Assembly (NCBI GenBank): GCA_025353165.1
Contig: JANXRE010000200.1
Coordinates: 1-39,589 of the forward strand
Length of the DNA: 39,589 nucleotides
Source: Acidobacteriota bacterium
Lineage (GTDB): Bacteria; Acidobacteriota; Terriglobia; Bryobacterales; Bryobacteraceae
Direction of reading: 5' to 3'
Positions 1-8,618 of the stretch are shown piece after piece; positions within the stretch are counted from its first letter, which is position 1, and each line of letters opens with the position of its first letter. A program made the position numbers and the translations under genes. The notes beneath the pieces were generated by a model. The model was not told the DNA's origin. It saw only the letters and a program-made list of their open reading frames with translations, and did no database searches.

Positions 1-604
1 GCATCTCGGCGACGCGCGTCAGCCGGTCGACGGGGTCGAAGATTTCCAGCAGCTCCTGCTTTTCCTCAATGGTGAGCTGCAGGTTGGCGCCCACGGTGTC
101 GGCCAGCTTGCCGGGGTCGTCCACGCGGACGGCCGCGATCATGGTTTCGTAGTTTAGATTCTGGCTCAGCTTGACGTACTGCTCAAACAGCGTGGTGACC
201 CGCGCGGTGAGCGATTCGAGCTGCGACCCGGCCTCGACCTTGTAGTGGAACGTCCGCACTACCGCGCGGAAGAAGCCTTCCTCTTCGCCGACCGAGACGA
301 TTTTTCCCCGCTCCACCCCTTCGACCAGCACCTTAATGTTACCGTCCGGCAGGCGAAGGCTTTGCACGATATTGGCCACCGTGCCGACCTGGTAGATCTC
401 ATCGGGACGAGGTTCGTCCACCGACGCGTCGTGCTGGGTGGCCAGGAATATCTTCTTGTCGGCGCCGAGGGCCTCCTCAAGCGCTCTCACGCTCGATTCG
501 CGCCCAACGACAAACGGCGTCATCATGTACGGGAAAATAACAACGTCCCGTATGGGCATCATCGGCAAGCGCCGCGTATCGGGTTTTTCCTTGGAAGCGA
601 TCAT
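1..604 (-). CDS. lon: Lon protease, N-terminal part (cut by window edge)
   Basis: ATP-dependent serine protease of the cytoplasm; only about the first 200 residues of the usual roughly 800 are present, so the AAA+ and protease domains lie outside the window. The visible part is the LON substrate-binding domain: it opens MIASKEKPDTRRLPMMPIRD, then VVIFPYMMTPFVVGRESSV, and continues through a typical EGVERGKI strand to LTIEEKQELLEIFDPVDRL. The ATG at 604 is the only start before an in-frame stop about 40 bases upstream; no strong Shine-Dalgarno is visible. It lies 83 bases downstream of clpX on the same strand, the usual clpX-lon order, and may be co-transcribed with it. Confidence 0.93.
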   Translation of the reverse strand, partial: MIASKEKPDTRRLPMMPIRDVVIFPYMMTPFVVGRESSVRALEEALGADKKIFLATQHDASVDEPRPDEIYQVGTVANIVQSLRLPDGNIKVLVEGVERGKIVSVGEEEGFFRAVVRTFHYKVEAGSQLESLTARVTTLFEQYVKLSQNLNYETMIAAVRVDDPGKLADTVGANLQLTIEEKQELLEIFDPVDRLTRVAEM

Positions 605-687
605 GGATTGGATATTAAATGGGATTTGGCCGCAACCTCTTCATTCGAAGAAGCGCGGTGCGGTGACTACAACAAGCCGAACCGGCT

Positions 688-1965
688 TCAGCCAGCCTTC
701 TCGAGCAACTGCAGACTAATCTTCTGCGTCAGTACCATCTCTTTCGTGACCAGGAATTCACGAACCTTCTTCACGGAAGGCAGATAGTACATCAGGTCTA
801 GCATGAGTTCTTCGAGAATCATGCGCAACCCGCGAGCGCCGACTTTGCGATCCATCGCCAGCGCGGCAATGGCCTCCAGGGCGTCATCGCTAAACTTCAG
901 TCTAACATTCTCAAACTCGAACAACTTCTGGTACTGACGTATGATCGCGTTCTTAGGCTTCGTAAGAATTTGTACTAGGGCGTCCCGGCTCAGGTCTTCG
1001 AGAACCCCCACCACCGGCAGGCGGCCGATGAATTCGGGTATGAAACCGAACCGCATCAGGTCCATCGGTTGGAGCTGTTCGAATATCGCGTGATCGCGCT
1101 TGGCGTGGATCGCGCGGCGCGAGGCGGCGTCGGTGCCGTGCTCATCCTCGGGGGAAAAGCCCATCGCGTGGGTTCCCACGCGCCGGGAAATCAACTTCTC
1201 GAGACCGACGAAAGCTCCGCCGCAGATGAACAGAATGTTGGTCGTATCGACGGGCGTGAATTCCTGGTGTGGGTGCTTTCGTCCACCCTGGGGCGGTACG
1301 TTGGCGACAGTTCCTTCCAGAATCTTTAGAAGCGCCTGCTGGACGCCTTCACCCGAAACATCGCGGGTGATGGATGGGTTTTCGTCTTTGCGTCCGATCT
1401 TGTCGATCTCGTCGATGTAAATAATCCCTTGCTGCGCCCTTTGGACATCCCAATCGGCATTCTGCAAAAGCCGGAGGATGATGTTTTCGACATCTTCGCC
1501 CACGTATCCCGCCTCGGTGAGGGTGGTAGCGTCCACGATCGCGAACGGTACGTCCAGAATGCGCGCGAGCGTTTGGGCCAGCAGCGTCTTGCCAGTGCCC
1601 GTGGGACCGATCAGCAGGATGTTGGATTTCGAAAGTTCGACCTCCGACCCCCGCTGCTTGTTCATCTGGATACGTTTGTAGTGGTTGTAAACAGCGACGG
1701 CCAGCTTCTTCTTCGTGGCATCCTGCCCAATCACGTACTGGTCCAGATACTCCTTCAGTTCCAATGGCTTAGGGAGTTTGTGAGGGGTGCCGTGTGTATG
1801 CTCGTGACGGTCGTCTTCCAGGATCGAGTTGCATACGGCGATGCATTCGTCGCAAATGTAAGCCCGTGGATAATCGCTGGGCGAAGAGATGAGCTTACCG
1901 ACAACGTCCTGACTTTTGTGACAGAACGAACAACGAAGAGAATCGTCAGACCCAGCGCGCTTCAC
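688..1965 (-). CDS. clpX: ATP-dependent Clp protease ATP-binding subunit ClpX
   Basis: Unfoldase that selects substrates and feeds them to ClpP. At 425 residues it has the normal family length. The N-terminal zinc-binding domain has C12, C15, C38 and C41; the AAA+ domain has Walker A GPTGTGKT, Walker [11 protein letters not shown] and the late motif [12 protein letters not shown], and the C-terminal part contains GARGLR. The start is GTG at 1965 with GGAGAGG just upstream. An extended -10 lies about 60 bases upstream. Unusually, no clpP or tig lies upstream: the next gene is a divergent aldo/keto reductase, so ClpP must be encoded elsewhere. Confidence 0.97.
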   Translation of the reverse strand: MKRAGSDDSLRCSFCHKSQDVVGKLISSPSDYPRAYICDECIAVCNSILEDDRHEHTHGTPHKLPKPLELKEYLDQYVIGQDATKKKLAVAVYNHYKRIQMNKQRGSEVELSKSNILLIGPTGTGKTLLAQTLARILDVPFAIVDATTLTEAGYVGEDVENIILRLLQNADWDVQRAQQGIIYIDEIDKIGRKDENPSITRDVSGEGVQQALLKILEGTVANVPPQGGRKHPHQEFTPVDTTNILFICGGAFVGLEKLISRRVGTHAMGFSPEDEHGTDAASRRAIHAKRDHAIFEQLQPMDLMRFGFIPEFIGRLPVVGVLEDLSRDALVQILTKPKNAIIRQYQKLFEFENVRLKFSDDALEAIAALAMDRKVGARGLRMILEELMLDLMYYLPSVKKVREFLVTKEMVLTQKISLQLLEKAG

Positions 1966-2024
1966 ACGGCCTCTCCAGCGACTTTGATCGCTACTAATAC
2001 GTCCACGGTCTCGATGACACTTTT

Positions 2025-2033
2025 AGTATATCA
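2025..2033 (-). promoter_or_regulatory. Probable extended -10 promoter of clpX
   Basis: On the minus strand TGATATACT forms an extended -10 (TGN plus TATACT), 59 bases before the clpX GTG. The -35 position is G-rich and matches poorly, which is tolerable for extended -10 promoters. It lies in the 177-base gap between divergent clpX and the aldo/keto reductase. Sequence match only. Confidence 0.4.
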
Positions 2034-2142
2034 TTCAGGCCGCTTTTCCTCCCGGGGAAAAGCATGGGGTCGCCTGAAAGGGGACTTCATCGGGTTAGAC
2101 TCAAGTTGCAGCAGTCTATTAGCTGGGCAGTCGGGAGGCGCC

Positions 2143-3066
2143 GTGGAACACAGACGAATCGGATCTTTGCAGGTGACCGTGATCGGCGTCGGCTGCAACA
2201 ACTTTGGCTGGCGGATCGACGCGCGCGCGACAAAAGCGGTGGTGAACGCCGCCCTCGAGGCCGGCATCAACTTCTTTGATACTGCCGATGTCTACGGAAA
2301 AGGGCAAAGCGAGGAGTTCCTGGGCGCAGCGCTGGGGTCGCGCCGGGACGAGGCCATCATCGCCACGAAATTCGGCATGCGGATGGACGAAACTCGGAGC
2401 GGCGCCAAGCCGGAGTACATCCGCCGCGCGGTCGACGAGAGCCTGGACCGTCTCGGAACCGGCCACATCGATCTTTATCAGTTGCATCAACCGGACCCCG
2501 ATACGCCGATTGCGGATACGCTAGGCGCTCTGGAGGATCTCGTTCGCGCCGGGAAGGTGCGCGAGATCGGGTGCTCGAACTTCTCTGCCGCGAAGATTCG
2601 CCAGGCGGAGTCGGAGGCGCGCATCGGCGGGCGATCCCGCTTCGAGTGCGTTCAAAACCAATACAGCCTGATGCACCGCGAGCCGGAGGACGAAATCCTG
2701 CCGCAGTGTGAGCGGCTTGGGATCGCGTTCTTGCCTTACTTTCCCCTCGCGAACGGGCTGCTCACCGGCAAGTATGAAGGGGGAAAGCCGGTTCCCCCGG
2801 GAAGCCGCGCCGAGGCCGGATTCGGGCCGAAGGTCTTTACGAACCAGAACCTGGCGAAAGTGGATGCCCTCAGCAGCTTTGCCGCGGCGCGCGGCCATAC
2901 CCTGCTGGAACTTGCGTTCTCCTGGCTGCTATCCTGGCATTCCGTCTCGTCGGTAATTGCGGGCGCGAGATTGCCGGAACAAGTTCGCGCGAATGCCGCC
3001 GCTGCGAATTGGAGTCTATCGCCGGACGAACTGCTTGAGCTCGACTGGATCGCCCGGCAGGACTGA
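2143..3066 (+). CDS. Aldo/keto reductase
   Basis: NAD(P)H-dependent oxidoreductase with a TIM-barrel fold, 307 residues. The catalytic tetrad of the family is visible: D46 and Y51 in FFDTADVYGKGQSE, K76 in IIATKFG and H115 in DLYQLHQPD; the cofactor end appears as SSVIAGARLPEQV. I chose GTG at 2143 because GGGAGG lies four bases upstream and the fold begins immediately after it; the frame stays open much further upstream, but that part runs antisense to clpX. The physiological substrate cannot be read from sequence. It ends 34 bases before the molybdenum hydroxylase pair and may share its transcript. Confidence 0.9.
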   Translation: MEHRRIGSLQVTVIGVGCNNFGWRIDARATKAVVNAALEAGINFFDTADVYGKGQSEEFLGAALGSRRDEAIIATKFGMRMDETRSGAKPEYIRRAVDESLDRLGTGHIDLYQLHQPDPDTPIADTLGALEDLVRAGKVREIGCSNFSAAKIRQAESEARIGGRSRFECVQNQYSLMHREPEDEILPQCERLGIAFLPYFPLANGLLTGKYEGGKPVPPGSRAEAGFGPKVFTNQNLAKVDALSSFAAARGHTLLELAFSWLLSWHSVSSVIAGARLPEQVRANAAAANWSLSPDELLELDWIARQD

Positions 3067-3100
3067 AGGGGCTTATCCTAAAGGTCGAAGGGAGTTCCCT

Positions 3101-3574
3101 TTGGCTATCCAGCTTCTCGTAAACGGATCGGAACACCGCGTGGACGCGGATCCGGAAACCAATCTGCTCAGTGCCCTGCGCGACCGCCTCGATCTTACCG
3201 GTGCCAAGTACGGCTGCGGCGATGGGCAATGCGGGGCTTGCACGGTCCTGGTCGATGGACGCGCGGTGCGGTCCTGCATCACCCCGCTCGGTTACGCCGA
3301 GGGCAAGCGCATCACGACCATCGAGGGACTCGAACGGAACGGCCGATTGCATCCGGTGCAGGACGCCTTTCTCGAGACCGGCGCAATGCAGTGCGCCTAT
3401 TGCACCTCGGGCATGATCCTGTCGGCGGTGGCGCTGCTCGAGAAGAATCCGAATCCCTCCGGCGCCGATATCGTCCGCGGCATGGAAGGCAACATTTGCC
3501 GGTGCGGATCCTATCCCCGCATTGCGGCCGCGATCCGGCTGGCCGCGTCCCGCCAGAAAGGAACGGCCAGGTGA
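3101..3574 (+). CDS. (2Fe-2S)-binding small subunit of a molybdenum hydroxylase (IorA/CoxS-like)
   Basis: Electron-transfer subunit of a xanthine-oxidase-family hydroxylase, 157 residues. It has the plant-type ferredoxin cluster (C39, C44, C47, C59) and the helical second cluster domain (C98, C101, C133, C135). The start is TTG at 3101, preceded at six bases by GGGAG; longer in-frame versions would run into the upstream reductase gene. Its stop overlaps the start of the catalytic subunit by one base (TGATG), so the pair is translationally coupled. No separate FAD subunit (CoxM type) is adjacent, matching the two-subunit IorAB organisation in which electrons pass to a cytochrome rather than to NAD. 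Confidence 0.92.
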   Translation: MAIQLLVNGSEHRVDADPETNLLSALRDRLDLTGAKYGCGDGQCGACTVLVDGRAVRSCITPLGYAEGKRITTIEGLERNGRLHPVQDAFLETGAMQCAYCTSGMILSAVALLEKNPNPSGADIVRGMEGNICRCGSYPRIAAAIRLAASRQKGTAR

Positions 3575-5673
3575 TGGAACCGGAACGCTACGAACTACGC
3601 GAAAATCCCCAGTACGATTTCCCAATGGACCGCCGCGACTTTGTTCGATCCCTCGGTGGAGGATTGCTGATTATCGGCCTGGTCACCGGACTCCAGGCCC
3701 AGGAATCGGGACGAGGCCGCCGCGGCGATCAACGCATGCCCGAGGAAATGAGTGCCTGGCTGCACATCGGCGCGGACGGCGTGATCACGGTGTACACCGG
3801 AAAGGCCGAAGTCGGTCAGAACACGCGCACGTCGTTGATGCAGGCGGTCGCCGAGGAACTTCGGACGCCGGTGGCCTCAATCCGCCTGGTCATGGCGGAC
3901 ACGGATCGCGTGCCCTTCGATATGGGCACGTTTGGCAGTCTCAGCACGCCGGTGATGGCTCCGCAACTCCACCGCGTAGGCGCCGCGGCGCGCGATACGC
4001 TGATCGGCATGGCGTCCAAGCAGTGGGGCATCGAGCGGGGCGCGCTCGACGTCGCAAACGGGGAAGTTATCGAGAAGGGCGGCTCCCACCGCATCCGTTT
4101 CGGCGAATTGACGCGGGGACAGGAACTGGTGCGGACCGTTGCCCACGATGCTCCCGTCACGCCCGCCTCCGAGTGGAAGATTTGCGGGACGCCAGTACCG
4201 AAGGTGAACGGTCGCGAAATGGTGACCGGCCAACACAAGTACTCGTCCGACATGAGCGCGCCGGGCATGCTGTACGGCAAGGTGCTGCGGCCCACGGCGT
4301 TCGGGGCCAAACTGGTGTCGGTCGATGCCCGCGCGGCGCAGTCCATGCCGGGAGTGACCTTCGTGCGGGACGCCGATTTCCTGGCGGTCGCCGCCCAGGA
4401 TCCTCTGAAGGCGGAGAAGGCGGTGGAAGCGATCCAAGCGGAATGGAAGGCCGATCCGCAGCCTTCCAGCCGCGAGCTATTTGCATACCTGAAGGCGAAC
4501 ATCGCCGAAACGCAGACGATTCATTCCACTGGCTCGATTCCGGACGGCATGCGGTTGGGCGAGGCGGCGCTGCGCGAAACCTATCATGTCGCCTACATCG
4601 CGCACACGCCGCTGGAGCCCCGGGCCGCGCTCGCCCAGTGGGAAGGCGACAAGCTCACCGTCTACACCGGATCGCAGCGGCCGTTCGGCGTCCGCTCCGA
4701 GCTTGCGCAGGCATTCCATATTCCCGAGGAACGGGTGCGCGTGATCGTGCCGGACACCGGAGCGGGCTATGGCGGAAAGCACACCGGAGAGGCGGCGATC
4801 GAGGCGGCGCGCATCGCCAAGGCCGCGGGAAAGCCGGTGAAAGTCGTGTGGACCCGCGAAGAAGAATTCACGTGGGCCTATGCGCGGCCCGCGGGAATCA
4901 TCGAGATTGCCAGCGCGGTTCGCAACGACGGACTGCTGACTGCCTGGGAGTTTCACAACTACAATTCCGGGGCCGCCGGCATCCGGGGCATTTACATCGT
5001 TCCGAACGAGAGAATCGAGTTTCACGAGACGAAATCGCCGCTACGGCAGGGATCGTACCGCGCTTTGGCGTCGACGGCGAATCACTTCGCGCGCGAGTCG
5101 CACATCAACGAACTCGCCCATGCGGTGAAGATGGATCCAGTCGAATTCCGGATGAAGAATCTGCAGGACGCGCGGCAGCGCGCGGTAATCGCAGCCGCGG
5201 CCGAGAAGTTCGGTTGGGGAAAGATGAAATCGGGCTGCGGCATTGCCGCGGGTTTTGAAAAGAACGGCTATGTCTGCTCGGCCGCGGAGGTCGCCGTGGA
5301 TCGCTCCACCGGTAAGGTTCGGGTCGTGCGGGTGGTCACGGCGTTTGACTGCGGCGCGGTGGTGAACCCGGACGGCCTGAAGCACCAGGTGGAGGGCGCG
5401 GTGATCATGGGGATCGGCGGCGCGCTCTTCGAATCGCTGGAGTTCGCGGACGGCCGCATTCTGAATCCGCATCTCCGGACCTACCGTGTGCCGAGGTTCA
5501 GCGACGTCCCGGAGCTCGAGACCGTGCTGATCGACCGGAAGGACGTCCCGTCAGCCGGCGCGGGCGAATCGCCGATTGTGGCCATCGCTCCCGCCTTCGC
5601 GGAGGCGATCTTCTCGGCAACCGGTGTCCGCTTGCGGTCCATGCCGCTGGCGCCGAACGGCGTCAAAACTTAG
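3574..5673 (+). CDS. Molybdopterin-binding catalytic subunit, isoquinoline 1-oxidoreductase beta-like
   Basis: Catalytic molybdenum-cofactor subunit of the xanthine dehydrogenase family, 699 residues, of the shorter IorB/aldehyde dehydrogenase type. A Tat-like signal follows an 18-residue lead: DRRDFVRSLGGG, then a hydrophobic stretch ending in LQAQ, suggesting periplasmic export together with the small subunit. Cofactor motifs include VEVGQN-like AEVGQNTRTS, GAGYGGKHTGE and the terminal GAGESPIV, whose Glu is the expected catalytic base. Start ATG 3574 overlaps the small subunit stop. The 3' end overlaps the convergent htrA by four bases. Substrate unknown; an N-heterocycle or an aldehyde are the family options. 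Confidence 0.92.
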   Translation: MEPERYELRENPQYDFPMDRRDFVRSLGGGLLIIGLVTGLQAQESGRGRRGDQRMPEEMSAWLHIGADGVITVYTGKAEVGQNTRTSLMQAVAEELRTPVASIRLVMADTDRVPFDMGTFGSLSTPVMAPQLHRVGAAARDTLIGMASKQWGIERGALDVANGEVIEKGGSHRIRFGELTRGQELVRTVAHDAPVTPASEWKICGTPVPKVNGREMVTGQHKYSSDMSAPGMLYGKVLRPTAFGAKLVSVDARAAQSMPGVTFVRDADFLAVAAQDPLKAEKAVEAIQAEWKADPQPSSRELFAYLKANIAETQTIHSTGSIPDGMRLGEAALRETYHVAYIAHTPLEPRAALAQWEGDKLTVYTGSQRPFGVRSELAQAFHIPEERVRVIVPDTGAGYGGKHTGEAAIEAARIAKAAGKPVKVVWTREEEFTWAYARPAGIIEIASAVRNDGLLTAWEFHNYNSGAAGIRGIYIVPNERIEFHETKSPLRQGSYRALASTANHFARESHINELAHAVKMDPVEFRMKNLQDARQRAVIAAAAEKFGWGKMKSGCGIAAGFEKNGYVCSAAEVAVDRSTGKVRVVRVVTAFDCGAVVNPDGLKHQVEGAVIMGIGGALFESLEFADGRILNPHLRTYRVPRFSDVPELETVLIDRKDVPSAGAGESPIVAIAPAFAEAIFSATGVRLRSMPLAPNGVKT

Positions 5674-6821
5674 GCGCGATCTTCGGGCGCGGCGTCCAGC
5701 GTGACCTTCACCTTCAGCGTGCGGCCCTTGCGGTACACCGTCAACTCCATCGAGTCGCCGCCGCGCTTCCGCGCGAGCGCGCTGCTGAGGGCATCCTGGC
5801 TGTCCACCGGCTTGCCATCGATGGCCGTGATTAAATCTCCGCCGATGCCGACCTGCGCGTTGCCGATTACCACCACCTGACGATAACCGCGAATTCCGGC
5901 GGCTTCGGCGGCGGAGCCCTGGTTCACTTGCTGAACGAGCAATCCTCCCTGGGACGGCAGGTCGAGCGCTTCCGCCCAGTCGCCGGCGACGTACACGACT
6001 GTCAGCCCGAGGCGCGCTCGCCGGAAACTCTTGCCCGCGCGGTAATCGTCGAGCATCGCCTTTGCGCGGCTGATGGGTAGCGCGAAACCGATACCCAGAT
6101 TTGTTTGGCCCAGTATCGCCGTATTGATGCCAATCACGTTGCCGGCCGAGTCGAGTAGCGGTCCACCCGAATTCCCGCTGTTGATGGCGGCGTCGGTCTG
6201 AATCATGCCCTCCAGCAGCGCCTCGCCCTGGCCGGCTGGAACATCCCGGCCGAGGGCGGAGATGATACCGGTGGTGAGCGTGGATGCCAGCCCGAAAGGA
6301 GTCCCGATGGCCAGGACCTTCTGGCCCACCTGTAGCCGGTCGGAATCGCCCAGGCGGAGAAACGAGACGTTCTTTTTGGGATGAATGCGAATCAAAGCCA
6401 AATCGTCTTGCGGATCGCGAACCAGGACGTCGGCCCGGTACGTGGTCTGGTCCGGAAGCGTCACTTCGACGTCGCGCGAACCGGAAATTACGTGGTGGTT
6501 GGTCAGGATCTCTCCGTCGCCGTTAATAATGAAGCCCGAGCCGAGATCTCGAACGGGCGTCACTTCGAAAAAGAAATTGCGGCGATAAACGGTGCTGGTA
6601 ATGTAGACCGTCGCCGGCCGGCCTATCTTGTAAATTTCGATGTTGTTGAGTTCGTCGGATTGCAGTCCGGCGCCACGGACTGCGGACGGTCCCGACCAGG
6701 TGGGAACACTGCCTGCCACCGGCTGAAAGAGCCGTCGGACATTGAAGTTCGTCTTCGATGTGAGGATCAGGAAGCCGCCGGCGATGACGACCGACAACAG
6801 GATAATGCGTACGAATCTCAT
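5670..6821 (-). CDS. Membrane-anchored HtrA/DegP-type serine protease with PDZ domain
   Basis: Envelope-quality-control protease of the trypsin fold, 383 residues. A single N-terminal hydrophobic segment (about residues 5-22) acts as signal anchor, as in DegS/HtrA. The triad is visible as H110 in TNHHVISG, D140 in DDLALIRI and S218 in NSGNSGGPL. One PDZ domain follows at about 270-375, with the loop GGLLVQQVNQGSAAEAAGI. Its ATG overlaps the stop of coaE by four bases (ATGA), making it the last gene of a folD-coaE-htrA operon. The number of PDZ domains (one) argues for a DegS-like rather than a DegP-like architecture. Confidence 0.94.
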   Translation of the reverse strand: MRFVRIILLSVVIAGGFLILTSKTNFNVRRLFQPVAGSVPTWSGPSAVRGAGLQSDELNNIEIYKIGRPATVYITSTVYRRNFFFEVTPVRDLGSGFIINGDGEILTNHHVISGSRDVEVTLPDQTTYRADVLVRDPQDDLALIRIHPKKNVSFLRLGDSDRLQVGQKVLAIGTPFGLASTLTTGIISALGRDVPAGQGEALLEGMIQTDAAINSGNSGGPLLDSAGNVIGINTAILGQTNLGIGFALPISRAKAMLDDYRAGKSFRRARLGLTVVYVAGDWAEALDLPSQGGLLVQQVNQGSAAEAAGIRGYRQVVVIGNAQVGIGGDLITAIDGKPVDSQDALSSALARKRGGDSMELTVYRKGRTLKVKVTLDAAPEDRA

Positions 6822-7426
6822 GAGGTCAGGTTCCGCAGCTTCCCATAGATCTCCCGGGTCTGAGCCACTGCATGGTCCTTCGCGCCCGAGGTATCGATCA
6901 CGTAATCCGCGTAACGAACCTTTTCGGCCAGAGGCATCTGCCGGGCCAGTCGCGCCATCGCCTCTTCCTTGCTGACGCCGTCCCGTTTCATGGCGCGCTC
7001 GACCTGTTGTTCCGGGGTGCAGACGGCGACAATCAACTTATCGTAAGTCCGCCAGCTACCTGTTTCTATCAGTATCGCAGCTTCGACCACGGCGATTCCC
7101 CCCGGATCCCGGGCGAAGAACTGGGCAAGATCCCGCTGGGTTTGCTCTCGAACCGGCGGGTGGACGAACGAATTCAACCGTTCCAGCCGCCCCGGTTTGT
7201 CGAAAACCTCCGCCGCGAGCAGGCGGCGATTGATGGTTCCGTCGCCGTTCAGAATGCCGCCCCCGAATTCGCGGACGGTGGCCTCGTAGGCCTCGCCGTC
7301 GGGCAGCAGCACGGCGTGGCCGAGAAGATCGGCATGTATCACCAGGCACCCGAGCCGTTCCAACTCCTCGGAAACATACGTCTTGCCCGAAGCAAGGCCG
7401 CCCGTCAACCCGACTTTCAAGCCCAT
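6818..7426 (-). CDS. coaE: Dephospho-CoA kinase
   Basis: Last step of coenzyme A synthesis: ATP-dependent phosphorylation of the 3'-hydroxyl of dephospho-CoA. 202 residues, normal length. P-loop GGLASGKT at residues 9-16, the ADLLGH segment (DADxxxH-like substrate motif), and the LID-region sequence RDGVSKEEAMARLARQMP. The frame remains open far upstream through folD, but the ATG at 7426 places the P-loop at the expected N-terminus and overlaps the end of folD by ten bases, which suggests translational coupling. Its own stop overlaps the htrA start. Confidence 0.95.
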   Translation of the reverse strand: MGLKVGLTGGLASGKTYVSEELERLGCLVIHADLLGHAVLLPDGEAYEATVREFGGGILNGDGTINRRLLAAEVFDKPGRLERLNSFVHPPVREQTQRDLAQFFARDPGGIAVVEAAILIETGSWRTYDKLIVAVCTPEQQVERAMKRDGVSKEEAMARLARQMPLAEKVRYADYVIDTSGAKDHAVAQTREIYGKLRNLTS

Positions 7427-8334
7427 TTGCCGCGTTCCGCCAGCGCGACCGTGTTCGACATCAGCATGGCGATCGTCAGGGGACCGACGCCGCCGGGCAC
7501 CGGCGTGTACGCGGAAGAAAGCTCCGCCATATCGAGGGGATCGACATCGCCCACAAGCACGCTGCCCTTCTTCTCCAGCGTGGCCAGCTTTGCGGGATCG
7601 CCCCGCCAGATGCGCTCGACGTCCTCGCGCCGGGTGACGCGGTTCATCCCGACATCGATGACCACCGCGCCGGGTTGGATAAAGTCGCGGGTGACGAACG
7701 CGGGCCGGCCCATGGCCGCCACCAGAATATCGGCGCGGCGGCACTCGCCGGGCAGATCGGCGGTCTTCGAATGACAGACGGTGACGGTGGCGTTGGCGTG
7801 CATCAGCAGCAGCGCCATCGGCTTGCCGACGATGTCGCTCCGGCCGACCACCACGGCATGGCGGCCGGAGATCGGGATCTCGTAGCGGCGAAGCAGTTCC
7901 ATGATTCCCGCCGGCGTGCAGGCGCGCGGGGCGGGGCGGTTCGCCACCAGATGGCCGACATTCGTGGGATGGAATCCGTCGGCGTCTTTCTCGGCGGAGA
8001 CGGCCTCCAGTACTAGGCGGCTGTCCACCTGCTTCGGCAGGGGCATTTGCACCAGGATGCCATCGATATCGGACCGGCGGTTCAGGCCTTCGATCACCGT
8101 TAGAAGTTCCCCGGTGGTGACAGTAGCCGGAGGGGTCAGCTTCTCGCTGTAAATCCCCAGATCGGCGCACGCTTTCTGCTTGTTCCGGACATAAATCTCG
8201 GAACCGGCGTCGTGGCCGGCCAGCACCACCGCCAGCCCCGGGGGCCGCCCGGCGTCGCGCAAGGCTTGCACCCGGGGTCGCAATTCGTCTAAGATCTGAT
8301 CACGAATGCGTTGGCCATCCAGGACGTTTGGCAT
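7417..8334 (-). CDS. folD: Bifunctional methylenetetrahydrofolate dehydrogenase/cyclohydrolase
   Basis: Interconverts 5,10-methylene-THF and 10-formyl-THF in one-carbon metabolism. 305 residues. Family signatures are all present: Y48 and K52 in SEIYVRNKQKAC, the DGILVQMPLPKQVD segment, the nucleotide-binding GRSDIVGKP and the C-terminal PGGVGPLTIAML. It is the first gene of the folD-coaE-htrA operon on the minus strand. The region before the ATG has no clear Shine-Dalgarno, and a long inverted repeat begins only 24 bases upstream of the start. Confidence 0.97.
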   Translation of the reverse strand: MPNVLDGQRIRDQILDELRPRVQALRDAGRPPGLAVVLAGHDAGSEIYVRNKQKACADLGIYSEKLTPPATVTTGELLTVIEGLNRRSDIDGILVQMPLPKQVDSRLVLEAVSAEKDADGFHPTNVGHLVANRPAPRACTPAGIMELLRRYEIPISGRHAVVVGRSDIVGKPMALLLMHANATVTVCHSKTADLPGECRRADILVAAMGRPAFVTRDFIQPGAVVIDVGMNRVTRREDVERIWRGDPAKLATLEKKGSVLVGDVDPLDMAELSSAYTPVPGGVGPLTIAMLMSNTVALAERGKWA

Positions 8335-8357
8335 CCGGAAAGTAGTTTACCAGACTT

Positions 8358-8448
8358 GAAAAATGGGGACAGACAGCCTTTTCCGCCAAAGCACGAACAC
8401 GGAATCAACAGACTACAATGGCGGAAAAGGTGTCTGTCCCCATTTTTC
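8358..8448. repeat. Long imperfect inverted repeat, REP/RAYT-like element
   Basis: Left arm 8358-8388 and right arm 8419-8448 are reverse complements over 30 bases with a single extra G in the left arm; the spacer is 30 bases. The arms contain AATGGGGACAGACA and CTTTTCCGCCA. It sits between the divergent folD and smc, where a shared terminator makes no sense. GGAC-containing palindromes of this kind resemble REP elements mobilised by RAYT (IS200-like Y1) transposases, but no transposase is present here. The remaining gap to smc (8449-8618) holds a small hairpin at 8506-8523 and a TATAGT at 8574-8579, a possible -10 for smc. Confidence 0.8.
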
Positions 8449-8618
8449 GGATGGCGGGAGCATTTTGGGACGGCAACTTTTTCTCTGCGGCTACTACATA
8501 TAGTAGGCTGACGAAGATCAGCCCAAGATTTAGTCGTGTACCCGCTTTACAACGGGCTTGAAGGCGATTACGATATAGTCATCCCCCGAGACAGCCTGGA
8601 TAAAAGGGGCTACTCAAA

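Noticed and set aside
1429-2142. Long N-terminal extension of the aldo/keto reductase frame
   Set aside because: It lies antisense to clpX and its own promoter region, and has no recognisable sequence; GTG 2143 has a good ribosome-binding site.
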